This document shows positions 46,224 to 54,976 of a stretch of DNA of 64,000 nucleotides, piece after piece. The first letter of the stretch is position 1. Each line of letters opens with the position of its first letter. The stretch is from Rivularia sp. MS3 (GTDB lineage: Bacteria > Cyanobacteriota > Cyanobacteriia > Cyanobacteriales > Nostocaceae): the NCBI GenBank assembly GCA_019192545.1, contig JAHCMI010000007.1, positions 1 to 64,000 on the forward strand. The letters run 5' to 3'. Both the position numbers and the translations under genes were made by a program. The notes beneath the pieces are model-generated. The model did not search any database. It saw nothing but the letters and a program-made list of their open reading frames with translations, and was not told where the DNA came from.

Positions 46224-46901
46224 CTAAACTTTGCTTGTTTCTAGTTTTGAAGCTTGTAGAAATGTCGGAGCAAGCCTTGCATAATCTCCGCCGAATTGAT
46301 GCGTACCGATATTGTGTAGCAAAATACCCATTTGTTCTATACCACGGGCATTCTTCAGCGCACCTGTATCAAAGGGTTCAAAACCTGCATCTCTTACCAG
46401 TTGAAAGACAACTTCTTTTGCCGCGTCATCATCACCAGCTACGAAAACTGCTGGTTTAACCGGATTATTAGACCACTGATTACTATCTAAGACAGTCGAG
46501 GGCATGGTACTAAATGCCTTGACTACACGAGCTTTGGGCAAACATTTTTGCAGCTCTTCAGAAGTCGAACTAGATTGCATAAACTCTAAATCGTGATAGT
46601 GTTCAAACTGTTCGCTGACCTTGAGGGGATTCATAGTATCGATAACAATCTTGCCTTCTAAATCCCCTACTTGAGCTAAAATATTATCCAAATTGAGCCA
46701 ATAGACAGAAAATAATACTGCTTCGCCAAAATCTGCTACTTGCTTGAGCGTACCCCGATTTGCTGCTGCTACTTCTAGCATAAATTTATCAAGTTTTTCT
46801 TGATTCCCCTGTTTGGTAAGCATCAGTTCGTGTCCTGCATCATACCAAGGTTTAGCTAAAGTACGACCGATGTTACCTGCGTTAAGAATACCAATTTTCA
46901 T
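46224..46901 (-). CDS. NAD(P)-binding F420 reductase-like protein
   Basis: A 225-aa Rossmann protein of the NADP-oxidoreductase/F420-dependent family (pfam03807 type). The opening MKIGILNAGNIGRTLAKPWY has a degenerate glycine motif (N-A-G-N-I-G instead of G-x-G-x-x-G), so cofactor binding may be altered. IVIDTMNPLKVSEQFEHYHD and VVKAFSTMPSTVLDSNQW are family signatures. It is the most downstream member of a leftward group with the SnoaL-like gene (46956). Two paralogues lie at 48833 and 49539. Likely an electrophile or quinone stress enzyme; substrate unknown. Confidence 0.8.
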   Translation of the reverse strand: MKIGILNAGNIGRTLAKPWYDAGHELMLTKQGNQEKLDKFMLEVAAANRGTLKQVADFGEAVLFSVYWLNLDNILAQVGDLEGKIVIDTMNPLKVSEQFEHYHDLEFMQSSSTSEELQKCLPKARVVKAFSTMPSTVLDSNQWSNNPVKPAVFVAGDDDAAKEVVFQLVRDAGFEPFDTGALKNARGIEQMGILLHNIGTHQFGGDYARLAPTFLQASKLETSKV

Positions 46902-46955
46902 GATGTTTGCTCCTTTTGGTTTTAAAGTAATAGTGATTAAATAGAAACGTCTGGT

Positions 46956-47384
46956 CTAAGCTGCTTTACGTGCTAGTGCAACACCAGCAGTATTTTCGTA
47001 AAATTGACCACCCCCAATCAGACCATCTCGCATATCGAAACGAGCAATCCAATCACTATCGGCAATCTTTCCGGTTTGACGATGGCGAAAGGTAAAGTGA
47101 CCTTCTACAAAAACACACTCACCAGCATCGCTGTAGCGCTTTGGTTCAAATTCAAGTGCTTCAAATTCTGAAAACAAAAGTGTAGTCAATCTGATGTAGC
47201 CTTCTTTACCTTTATGGGTGCAACCAGCCCAAGGAATTGCTTCTCGCAGAATCTCATTACCACCACTACCGACAATCCACTTAAAGTTAGGTTGAGCGTA
47301 GGATTGAAAAGCACGGTCAAAATCACCTGCATATTGTGCTTCTAGAAACTTTTGTACTGTTTGAATGTTGGTTAATGTTTTCAT
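46956..47384 (-). CDS. SnoaL-like/NTF2-fold protein
   Basis: About 142 aa from the ATG at 47384, which follows GGAG on the minus strand. NIQTVQKFLEAQYAGDFDRA, then FKWIVGSGGNEIL and EGHFTFRHRQTGKIADSDWI are typical of SnoaL-like proteins with the NTF2 cone fold, a class containing ketosteroid-isomerase-like enzymes. It is 54 bases upstream of the reductase gene and 28 bases downstream of the monooxygenase remnant, so the three form an operon probably under the LysR regulator at 47884. Confidence 0.8.
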   Translation of the reverse strand: MKTLTNIQTVQKFLEAQYAGDFDRAFQSYAQPNFKWIVGSGGNEILREAIPWAGCTHKGKEGYIRLTTLLFSEFEALEFEPKRYSDAGECVFVEGHFTFRHRQTGKIADSDWIARFDMRDGLIGGGQFYENTAGVALARKAA

Positions 47385-47412
47385 CTTAATTTCTCCGTAA
47401 GTTTGTATCGTC

Positions 47413-47764
47413 TTAGTAAGCAATTTGCATTATGGTTGTTGTTGGTGGTTCAGCTAGAACTTCCTTTAATACCACCAATCCAGCTTTGAAATATTCGGTT
47501 TGTTCGTGGAAATCAACAGCATCAATTGAATTCCAACGGTCGTAAAGATAGAAAATAGTTGAATCGTTAGCATCACGATTGACGTGATAGGTAATATTTC
47601 CTGCTTCCTGACGCGATTTCTCTACAACAGTTTGCATTGCTGCTTCCAAACGGTCACCTGCTGCTTTGTCTTTGACACGAACGGTGGTAAGTAAAGCAAA
47701 GGGCTGCCAAATGATTATCTAATGTTGACTGTAATCTTTGTTGGAGAGTTTGTTGTCCGCTCAT
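47413..47764 (-). pseudogene. Putative quinol monooxygenase (ABM domain), frameshifted
   Basis: The C-terminal frame (VVEKSRQEAGNITYHVNRDA, then IFYLYDRWNSIDAVDFHEQT) is an antibiotic-biosynthesis-monooxygenase domain as in YgiN. Its beginning lies in another frame: ATG at 47764, MSGQQTLQQRLQSTLDN, then after about 47700 the frame ALLTTVRVKDKAAGDRLEAA joins. Total length is one base off a multiple of three. Restored, it would be about 117 aa, normal for the family. Either an indel mutation or sequence error. Confidence 0.75.
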
Positions 47765-47883
47765 TTCTAGACCTCTTTTTCTTTAAATTCTTTTAATTGG
47801 AATGTTGTTTTTGCATCCATGACTAAACTTTATCTAGTTTTCTTGGATTGATAAATACCCAAAATTGCAATAGACTGTTGACT

Positions 47884-48843
47884 ATGAAATCAACAATCGA
47901 CCTCGAATCCCTCGAAATTTTCCGCGCTGTTATTGATGCTGGGAGCTTTACCGCAGCAGGTGAGATGCTTGATAAAGACAAAGCGCACGTTAGCCGAGTC
48001 GTTAGTCGCTTAGAAAAACGCTTGGGTGTACAGCTCCTGAAACGCTCAACCCGAAGCTTAAGCATCACTGAAATCGGTCGCGACTTGTACGAGCGAGCTT
48101 GTGGCATTTTAAATGCATTGGAAGAGACACAAGCCTGCATTGCTCAAGCTCATGGAGAACCTCGCGGACTGCTTAAAGTAACCGCAGGAACGGAGTTTGG
48201 GTTAATGCGAGTCAATTGTTGGATATCGGAATATCTCAAACGATATCCCCAAGTGCAGGTGGAAGCAGATTTTTCTAATCGTATAGTAGATGTGATTCAC
48301 GAAGGTATTGATGTTGCGATTCGGGTAGGACCATTAGTGGATTCGGAGTTATCTGTTCGTCCTTTGGGCTACATTCGCTATGGTTTGTACGCGAGTTGTG
48401 CCTACGCTCATGCGCGGGGAGAACCTGAATCTTTACAAGCTTTATCAGAACATTCACTGATTATGTTTTCTCCCAGGGGTAAACCTGTCTGGTCATTAGT
48501 GAATGGTAAACAAAGGCAGGAGATTACTGGGGAAGCGCTATGTATAATTAACAATAATTTGGCAGTTAGAGATTTAGCAGCAGACGGACTAGGTATTGCT
48601 TTGTTACCGCATTTTCAGGCAGCACCATTAGTTTCCCAAGGAAGATTGACTCAAATACTCAAAGATTGGGAAAGAGTACCCGTACCCGTGTCAGCAATTT
48701 TTACCTCTAGTCGTTACATGACACCCAAAGTCAGAGCGTTTGTTAATTTAGCTGTAGCGGATTTCAAAGCATCTTCGGAAATACGCACACCCGCTTCACA
48801 CGGGTGTGCGCGGAGCCGCACTCAAATTAAAATTAAGCAATAG
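47884..48843 (+). CDS. LysR-family transcriptional regulator
   Basis: About 319 aa from the ATG at 47884. The winged HTH is clear (LESLEIFRAVIDAGSFTAAG, then KAHVSRVVSRLEKRLGVQLL). The effector domain follows, with HEGIDVAIRVGPLVDSELSV typical of the group that includes regulators of aldehyde or quinone stress. It is divergent from the monooxygenase-SnoaL-reductase group (120-bp gap), which it probably controls. The last 20 codons run through a GC-rich hairpin (CGCACACCCG/CGGGTGTGCG at 48783-48811), which may be an inserted repeat or a terminator, and the end overlaps the convergent gene by 11 bases. Confidence 0.9.
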   Translation: MKSTIDLESLEIFRAVIDAGSFTAAGEMLDKDKAHVSRVVSRLEKRLGVQLLKRSTRSLSITEIGRDLYERACGILNALEETQACIAQAHGEPRGLLKVTAGTEFGLMRVNCWISEYLKRYPQVQVEADFSNRIVDVIHEGIDVAIRVGPLVDSELSVRPLGYIRYGLYASCAYAHARGEPESLQALSEHSLIMFSPRGKPVWSLVNGKQRQEITGEALCIINNNLAVRDLAADGLGIALLPHFQAAPLVSQGRLTQILKDWERVPVPVSAIFTSSRYMTPKVRAFVNLAVADFKASSEIRTPASHGCARSRTQIKIKQ

Positions 48844-49500
48844 GTTTCACTTCCGGTTGAATTAGTTGAAAACAGGTCATATGGTCGTGACCTTCAGCTA
48901 CTAATTTGACAATCAAGCTACCCATAGCTTCAAGCTGACGAGCAAATTCTATGTCACCAAGATCGACTGGTTCGCTGCCTACTTCCTCGATAAGTGATGC
49001 CGCTTTTTTTCGTGCAGCAGCGTTACCACCACAAAACGGTGTGGTATGTTGACGACCGTCCATCATGATTGGCGCAGGGGATGCCCATAGCTTGGTGGGA
49101 CATAGGTTGAACGCTTTGATAACATGAGCTTTGGGAGCTTCAGCAGCAATTGCCTCAGCGAGTGACTTGCCATCGTAAGTAGCGACAGTATAAATACCTT
49201 GGGAAAACCCTGGTACGGGATTAGTCATATCGAAAATAATTTTGTCAGCAAAAGCATCAGAACCTCCTGAAGCAGCAATAGTTTCAATAGCTACTTGGTG
49301 TGGTGTGGCAAGAGAACTACTACTTCTGCCTCAGCAACCGCCTGCGTTTGGCTAGCAGCAATAGCTCCGTGCCCGAGAGTTTTTGCAAAAGCTGATGCTT
49401 TGTCGAAATCTTTACCGCTAATAATCAGGTCGTGATTGGCTACCCATTTTCCTGCAAGCGCACCAGCCATGCTACCGTAACCAATAAATGCAATTTTCAT
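48833..49500 (-). pseudogene. NAD(P)-binding F420 reductase-like protein, frameshifted
   Basis: Starts at 49500 with MKIAFIGYGSMAGALAGKWV and breaks at LLPHHTK near 49290. Dropping to another frame gives LATPHQVAIETIAASGG, then IIFDMTNPVPGFSQGIYTVA and the remainder to 48833. A single missing base restores a continuous protein of about 222 aa (total length is one base short of a multiple of three). Paralogue of the genes at 46224 and 49539. As written, the product is a 69-aa fragment. Confidence 0.85.
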
Positions 49501-49538
49501 CTTGTTTTCTCCCGTTTCAATTATAATTTTTTATCAAA

Positions 49539-50168
49539 TTATGCTTTTGCAGTCGTTCTAAAAGCATGAAGCTTTACGAATGCTTGTTCGGGAGTTAACC
49601 TGACATTCCAAAGTGGACTGCCTGGGTCGAGAGATTTTGATTCTGCTACAGTTCCAACTTTGAAGGGAATCAAGCCCGAATCTTCGATAAGCTGTCTGAC
49701 TACTTGCTCGTCCTTCTCTTCATCTACAGCGTAGGTCATAACAAGGCTTGGTTCTAGAACATTACTATATTGCTCTACATACCCAGTCCACAATGTAGTA
49801 AAAGCTTTGGCAATACGAGCGTTGGGAATTTTCTGCTGCATTATTACACCAGCAACTTCATTTTCTCCAATAAGTTGCTTCAAATTGCCATTTTCATCGC
49901 TATAAAGCGGATTGGTTGTATCAATTACGAGTTTGTCGTCAAGGTGATTTGTCATCTGGGCGATTGCCGAGTCAACCGTGCGGTAATTTACGGCTAGAAT
50001 GATAACTTCGCCAAATGCTGCTGCTTGGGTAACTGCGCCTATTTGATAATTACCAGCCTCAATATTCTCAGGATTGCGAGACGATAACATCACCTCATGA
50101 CCTGCTCTTTTAAATAATTCTCCGTATGTTTTACCAATTGCTCCTGCACCAATTATGCCAATTTTCAT
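49539..50168 (-). CDS. NADPH-dependent F420 reductase-like protein
   Basis: A 209-aa Rossmann protein with an intact dinucleotide motif MKIGIIGAGAIGKTYGELFK and the arginine after strand 2 (MLSSRNPENI) that usually selects NADP. LVIDTTNPLYSDENGNLKQL and KAFTTLWTGYVEQYSN follow the family pattern. It is the intact member of three paralogues here. It is in the same orientation as the quinone oxidoreductase upstream (47 bases apart), so likely one transcript, probably set by the LysR regulator at 51886. Confidence 0.85.
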   Translation of the reverse strand: MKIGIIGAGAIGKTYGELFKRAGHEVMLSSRNPENIEAGNYQIGAVTQAAAFGEVIILAVNYRTVDSAIAQMTNHLDDKLVIDTTNPLYSDENGNLKQLIGENEVAGVIMQQKIPNARIAKAFTTLWTGYVEQYSNVLEPSLVMTYAVDEEKDEQVVRQLIEDSGLIPFKVGTVAESKSLDPGSPLWNVRLTPEQAFVKLHAFRTTAKA

Positions 50169-50215
50169 CTTGTTTCTCCTTTTTTATTTCATTAATTGAT
50201 TGAATTGTGCGATCG

Positions 50216-51205
50216 CTATATCTTGAGTAAAATTTTGCCCATGTTGTTACGGTCTTCTATAAGCTGATGGGCTGCTATAGCATCTTCTAGAGGAAATATC
50301 TGAGAAATTTGGGGCTTGAGCCATTCTTCCCTAATAGCTTGCCAAACTGCATTAGCTCTCATAATTCTTTCTTCACGATTAGCAATATAATCAAATAAAT
50401 CTGCACCATGAAGAGTTCGAGAACGATAAAGTAAATCGAAAGGATTGATATTGTCTGGCATACCACCAGCAATTCCATAGGTAACAATATGTCCCCGTGT
50501 CGCAACCGCTTCAAAGTCACCTGGCAAAGTTGTTTTACCTACTCCGTCTATGATTAAATCTGCACCTTTACCATTAGTAAGTTTTTTGACTCGCTCGACA
50601 AAATTTTCTTGGGTATAGTTAATAATCTCTGAAGCCCCTAATGCCAATGCTCTCTGTGCTTTATGCTCGCTAGATGCAGTACCGATAACAAATGCACCTA
50701 GATATTTTGCCCACTGTACAAGATTTAACCCCATTCCCCCTGCTGCTGCATGAACTAAGACAGTTTTTCCAGGCTCAAGCCGCACAAAATCGTTCATCAT
50801 ATAGTGAGTTGTTAAACCCTGGGCTGTCATAGCTGCTGCCGTCTCAAAAGAGATATCATCGGGAAGAGGAATGAGTTTCCAAGCCGCAATGGGAATGTAT
50901 TCAGCATATGCACGGTCTAAACCAGCCTCTTCTTCCTGCATAAAGCTAACGCGATCGCCTACTTTTACTTCGGTTACACCTTCTCCAATAGCAATCACTT
51001 CACCAGCCCCTTCAGGTCCAGGAATAAAGGGAGTAGGAACAGGTGGATTGGGATACCAACCGCGACGCATCGCTACATCGATAAAATTTACTCCTGCATA
51101 GTGGATTTTAACTAAAGCTTGTCCTGGCTTTGGTTGGGGAATTTCTGTTTCGATTAATTTAAGAACTTCTGCTGCACCGTGTTCGGTTGCTTGAATGGTT
51201 TTCAT
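50216..51205 (-). CDS. Quinone oxidoreductase (zinc-free alcohol dehydrogenase type)
   Basis: A 329-aa medium-chain dehydrogenase/reductase, start at ATG 51205 after GGAG. The sequence IHYAGVNFIDVAMRRGWYPN and PGPEGAGEVIAIGEGVTEVK are signatures of quinone reductases (QOR type); there are no zinc-binding cysteines. VLVHAAAGGMGLNLVQWAKY is the NADPH-binding Rossmann motif, and IGTASSEHKAQRALALGASE the specificity loop. It reduces quinones or enals with NADPH. Lies in a leftward group with the SnoaL-like gene 51277 and F420-like genes. Confidence 0.92.
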   Translation of the reverse strand: MKTIQATEHGAAEVLKLIETEIPQPKPGQALVKIHYAGVNFIDVAMRRGWYPNPPVPTPFIPGPEGAGEVIAIGEGVTEVKVGDRVSFMQEEEAGLDRAYAEYIPIAAWKLIPLPDDISFETAAAMTAQGLTTHYMMNDFVRLEPGKTVLVHAAAGGMGLNLVQWAKYLGAFVIGTASSEHKAQRALALGASEIINYTQENFVERVKKLTNGKGADLIIDGVGKTTLPGDFEAVATRGHIVTYGIAGGMPDNINPFDLLYRSRTLHGADLFDYIANREERIMRANAVWQAIREEWLKPQISQIFPLEDAIAAHQLIEDRNNMGKILLKI

Positions 51206-51276
51206 AGTTATATTGCTCCGTAACGTCAATAATTTAAAATTTTGCTGTAGCGCGAGAATGAATCGGATTGCACTGC

Positions 51277-51777
51277 TTAATCAAATTTGTTAGCTTCTAA
51301 ACCGCGAATAATCGGTTCTGGAGTAAAGTTCTGGGGATAGTGCATTCCCCGTTCGCGAATCAAATACATAGTCAAATCCATCGTGTGGTCTGCGACCCAA
51401 AAGCGCGTTACCTGCCCATCAGTAATCCACAGGATGAAATACTCAATTGAAGTGCCGATTCTGCCAGTAGGTTCTAACCCAAAAAATTCCTTGTCATGCT
51501 TCCAATTTAAATTGACAGCAATGGTAGCGCGATTTACACCGTAAATTTCGTCTACCAAATCCAATCGAGGTCGAAATCCAGATTGGAATTGAGCAGCCCA
51601 ATTTTTGAGTGCTTCTCTACCAATCAATGGCATTGTGCCAACAGTGCTACGTACTTCCACATCAGGAGCAATTACTTCATCCCAAAGACCAAGATTGCGC
51701 TCGTTAAAACCCTTGTAAATTTGGCGACCGATGCGTTCGGATTGAGCAATAGCATCAACAACTTCTTGTGAATTCAT
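51277..51777 (-). CDS. SnoaL-like/NTF2-fold protein
   Basis: A 166-aa protein: GRQIYKGFNERNLGLWDEVI, then GREALKNWAAQFQSGFRPRL and SIEYFILWITDGQVTRFWVA match the SnoaL/polyketide-cyclase-like NTF2 fold. It heads the leftward operon with the quinone oxidoreductase, and is divergent from the LysR gene at 51886 (108 bp between starts), the classic arrangement for LysR control. Substrate unknown. Confidence 0.82.
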   Translation of the reverse strand: MNSQEVVDAIAQSERIGRQIYKGFNERNLGLWDEVIAPDVEVRSTVGTMPLIGREALKNWAAQFQSGFRPRLDLVDEIYGVNRATIAVNLNWKHDKEFFGLEPTGRIGTSIEYFILWITDGQVTRFWVADHTMDLTMYLIRERGMHYPQNFTPEPIIRGLEANKFD

Positions 51778-51885
51778 AATTTTTATTTCCTTTTCTTTGT
51801 TTCTAAATACAGAATAATCTTTGAATAAAGTAAGATAAATAGGCTAAAAGTTATTTTATTATTTACTATTAGTTACTAATAAGAA

Positions 51886-52791
51886 ATGAAAAGCCTGAGT
51901 AATATCAAAACCTTTGTCCGAGTTGCCCAAACCAAAAGCTTTATCGAAGCAGCTAATATATTAAGTCTTTCTCCTCCAGCTACTAGTAAAGCAGTCGCGA
52001 AGTTGGAAGAAGAGTTAGGAGTTAAACTACTACACCGAACTACCCGCAGCGTCAGTTTGACTAATGAAGGAGAAAGATTTTATGAAGTAGCTCAAAGACT
52101 TTTAGAAGAAATGGATGACTTAGTTCAAGAGTTAAAAGATACGAAAACAGAACCCAGCGGACGACTAAAAGTTAGTATGTCTGCTGCCTATGGCAGAATG
52201 TGGGGAACAATTTTATTAACTCAGTTTTTACAAGCTTATCCTCAAATATCCGTTGACCTTTCTCTTGATGATAGAGACGTTGATTTAGCTGCTGAAGGTT
52301 TTGATGTAGTAATTCGCGTTGGAGAATTAGCTGATAGCGCTAATTTAATTGCCAGAAGGTTATTTCTTGACCCTTTAATTACCTGTGCGACTCCTGAATA
52401 TTTAGAACACTATGGAAGACCGCAACATCCGGAGGAATTAGCTCAATACAACTGCTTAAATTTCCGCAATCGCAAAACGGGTCGTCTGGTACCTTGGTTT
52501 TTTACTATTGATGAACAAATTGAACGCAGAAATTTCACGGGTACGCTAACTATTGATGATGGGGAAGCCGTAGGTCAAGCTGCTATGTTAGGTATGGGTA
52601 TTAGTCAAATGCCTGGTTTTATGGCTATAAACGCTTTAACTGAGGGTAAATTAGAAGAAGTTTTAGCTGATTATAGACCGGACGAAGTGCCTTTTACAGC
52701 GCTTTATTTAGAACGACGACTAGTTTCACCACGGATTCAGGCTTTTATTGATTTTATGGTTCTTAAGGGTGCTGTTTGGGCTGCTCGATGA
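51886..52791 (+). CDS. LysR-family transcriptional regulator
   Basis: A 301-aa LysR protein. The HTH covers MKSLSNIKTFVRVAQTKSFI through PPATSKAVAKLEEELGVKLL, and the effector domain has LAAEGFDVVIRVGELADSAN and ALYLERRLVSPRIQAFIDFM, typical of the CrgA/AaeR-like subgroup. It is divergent from the SnoaL-quinone reductase operon. An inverted repeat TTAGT-t-ACTAA at 51869-51879, seven bases before the start codon, is a candidate autoregulatory site; no clear ribosome site is seen. Confidence 0.92.
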   Translation: MKSLSNIKTFVRVAQTKSFIEAANILSLSPPATSKAVAKLEEELGVKLLHRTTRSVSLTNEGERFYEVAQRLLEEMDDLVQELKDTKTEPSGRLKVSMSAAYGRMWGTILLTQFLQAYPQISVDLSLDDRDVDLAAEGFDVVIRVGELADSANLIARRLFLDPLITCATPEYLEHYGRPQHPEELAQYNCLNFRNRKTGRLVPWFFTIDEQIERRNFTGTLTIDDGEAVGQAAMLGMGISQMPGFMAINALTEGKLEEVLADYRPDEVPFTALYLERRLVSPRIQAFIDFMVLKGAVWAAR

Positions 52792-52912
52792 TTGATTCGC
52801 CACTTTTTAATGCCAAAAGCCCTGCTGACGGACTATAAGAGCGTGGATTGTATTCCCTGGCTCAATAAGACAACATTAGCAGTCGGAGCAAAATAATTTA
52901 ATATTTTAATAA

Positions 52913-53422
52913 CTACAGGTTTATTCCCAACAACTGCAATATTGCCTTTATTGGTGCCTTTTGTGCCTCCAACATCTGCACCTGGGATAATAACCTTTTT
53001 GGAATATAAGTACTTTTAGAAATTGTTTTTTCACCACCTTTTAGCTGCCAGTCATACCAAGCCTGCTGGTACTGTTTACCATTTTTCTTAGTAACTATTC
53101 GCATCTGAATTCTGCCAGTACCGTCACCTTTACATCGGCGAATGTTTAAAGATGGCTGATAATATCTGATTGATTGACTTTCTAACTTTATAAGGATAGA
53201 AATATCTGAGACTTGAAACCAAGCAATCTGAACATTACCTACATTTCCTAATTCTCTACACCGCTCATGACGAAACCATCTGCGATTAAGATTTACTGTT
53301 GAACCAATGTAGAGAATTTGTTTATTGTCACTGATTGCAAAGTAAATAGCTGGACATTTAGGTAAAGCTCTATTCCAACCTAACGGCAATGAGGGAAGCT
53401 TGAATGGGTCTATAATATTCAT
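52913..53422 (-). CDS. GIY-YIG nuclease-domain protein
   Basis: About 169 aa from the ATG at 53422. The domain is at the N-terminus: AIYFAISDNKQILYIGSTVN (variant GIY as AIYF, YIG intact), followed by the arginine in NLNRRWFRHERC and the glutamate/asparagine region SQSIRYYQPSLN. The C-terminal part (GKQYQQAWYDWQLKGGEKTI) looks like a DNA-binding extension. Such stand-alone proteins resemble intron-type or repair nucleases, common on cyanobacterial plasmids. No neighbour explains its role. Confidence 0.8.
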   Translation of the reverse strand: MNIIDPFKLPSLPLGWNRALPKCPAIYFAISDNKQILYIGSTVNLNRRWFRHERCRELGNVGNVQIAWFQVSDISILIKLESQSIRYYQPSLNIRRCKGDGTGRIQMRIVTKKNGKQYQQAWYDWQLKGGEKTISKSTYIPKRLLSQVQMLEAQKAPIKAILQLLGINL

Positions 53423-53440
53423 TTTGAAAAGGATTTTCAA

Positions 53441-53672
53441 TACAGTATTTTAAATAGTTATCGAGAATTAAAACATCGATAAACTATATATTTATTTTAC
53501 TATAAATAGCCTATAAATAATTTATATTTATTTCAATGAATATAAATTATTGACGACTTAAATCAATCTTATTTTGGATATTAATTAACAGTAATTCTAT
53601 TCTTAAAACGCGCCACATCTTAGTTATAAGCTAGCAATTATAATATTTATTTCAATGGAACCTTCGCCTCAT
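53441..53672. other. AT-rich gap between GIY-YIG and ASCH genes
   Basis: No gene supported; about 230 bp of AT-rich sequence with short TTATA/TATAA palindromes (AATAAATTTATAT-like). It follows the truncated end of the methyltransferase segment, so it may be a rearrangement junction. Confidence 0.35.
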
Positions 53673-54686
53673 TTAATTAGTCGCTCTCATAGTATAGTGT
53701 TGCACTGCGGGTATATGTTTCCCTTCATCCGCGCAAGGGTCAAGAGTAATTTGTCCCAACACCTGAATAACAAGCTCAGATATATGAGGTGGAGTGTACC
53801 ATTCGTCTGATGAAAATGATTTACTAGTTGCTCCCTGTTCCCTACCCCCTGCATTAGATTTTAAATAATCTTCTGATGGAATAGGAATAGTTGTTTCCTT
53901 AGCCTCTATTAATTCTGCTATTTCACAATTGGATAAGAGAGCATCAACAGAGATATTAAATAGTCCTTGTTTACCTTTAACAGCAAACGGTTCTGTTATT
54001 GGTTGAATATTTTTTAACTTCCATGCATAACGTCCAACTTCCCAATCCCCACTCTTTATTTCTGTTTCTGACTGTTCTTTAATAAACGAGCGTGTTATGG
54101 GGATGCAATCCACTAAATCACAAATGGCGTTACGCCGAAGGCGTTTAGCTCCGCTAATCGCCTTCCCACATGGAAAATTAATTTCATTCCAAGCGGGTAA
54201 TTCGACGCTACTGCAAATCTTCCGATACTGTTGATATTGCTTTTTAGTAAGTTTGGCTGTAGAGCAAATTAATAGCTTACCTCTATAGTTGGTTTTCCAG
54301 CTTCTAGTCTCATACTTTTTTAGACCCAAAGCAATCAAAGAGCAATAAGGCTGCCACAAACTTATTGCTTTCAAAGAATGATTAGATAAACTAAGGTCAG
54401 ATTCTTGCTCTCGTTGAATCAAGCTTTGAGGAGTTGAGGTTAATTCTTCTATATCTGCCGATTTGACCGTTACTGATTCAGAAAATTTTGAATCAGATTG
54501 TTCAAATAAACTTTTGTTTTGAGGAGCTAAAGTTTCGTCTTCCTCTTTCAAAGCTTTGTTTTGCTCTATTTCAGAAAGACCGTTGGGTTCGTCCCAAGCA
54601 GGGTCATAAAAAACTTTATCCCAGTCGCGTTGGCAACCTTGTTTCTCAAAGTCCTGATATAATTCAACGTCAAAAAGAGTTGTCAT
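53673..54686 (-). CDS. ASCH-domain protein with truncated adenine methyltransferase tail
   Basis: A 337-aa protein with three parts. Residues 1-100 are acidic and low complexity. Residues 105-250 are an ASCH domain (SLKAISLWQPYCSLIALGLK, then YETRSWKTNYRGKLLICSTA, and CDLVDCIPITRSF), which in other proteins binds modified RNA or DNA. Residues 305-330 (SSDEWYTPPHISELVIQVLG, then LDPCAD) are the start of a phage-type DNA N6-adenine methyltransferase that is cut off after QHYT; the catalytic DPPY-type motif is missing. A 27-bp in-frame insertion (54130-54156) adds nine residues, SGAKRLRRN, inside the ASCH domain. The AGGREQGATS stretch comes from a repeat. Confidence 0.8.
   Translation of the reverse strand: MTTLFDVELYQDFEKQGCQRDWDKVFYDPAWDEPNGLSEIEQNKALKEEDETLAPQNKSLFEQSDSKFSESVTVKSADIEELTSTPQSLIQREQESDLSLSNHSLKAISLWQPYCSLIALGLKKYETRSWKTNYRGKLLICSTAKLTKKQYQQYRKICSSVELPAWNEINFPCGKAISGAKRLRRNAICDLVDCIPITRSFIKEQSETEIKSGDWEVGRYAWKLKNIQPITEPFAVKGKQGLFNISVDALLSNCEIAELIEAKETTIPIPSEDYLKSNAGGREQGATSKSFSSDEWYTPPHISELVIQVLGQITLDPCADEGKHIPAVQHYTMRATN
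54130..54156. mobile_element. 27-bp SDR-like insertion splitting HIP1 site (in frame)
   Basis: Flanks GCG (54127-54129) and ATCGC (54157-54161) combine to GCGATCGC. The insert is two small hairpins, ACGCC-GAA-GGCGT and TTAGC-TCC-GCTAA. It has the same insertion point in the octamer as the helicase insert and a related double-hairpin design. Confidence 0.65.
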
Positions 54687-54976
54687 TTTTATATCCTTCC
54701 TTACAAATGAATCTTCTACGAACTGGAAGCAAACACACTTGATTCTTAAATAGAAGCAAAAATAAGAACTATTGAACTATTGCTATGTAGCCGTCAACTA
54801 TTTAACTTGATATTTTTTAGTTCGGGAATAACAAGCTTTCTTTATTGCACTTAGTCGCAACACGAGGTCACAACCGACTTAATCTGATAGCATTGAATTA
54901 TTCGCCAAGAATCTCCATTATGAATTACTGACTTATAGAATTATATAATTAAACGGTTAAAAATTATATCTATTAT

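Noticed and set aside
46556-46578. GAAGTCGAACTAGAT resembling the CRISPR repeat 3' half
   Set aside because: It lies within the coding sequence of the reductase, lacks the stem's other half and the GGAAAC handle; chance similarity.
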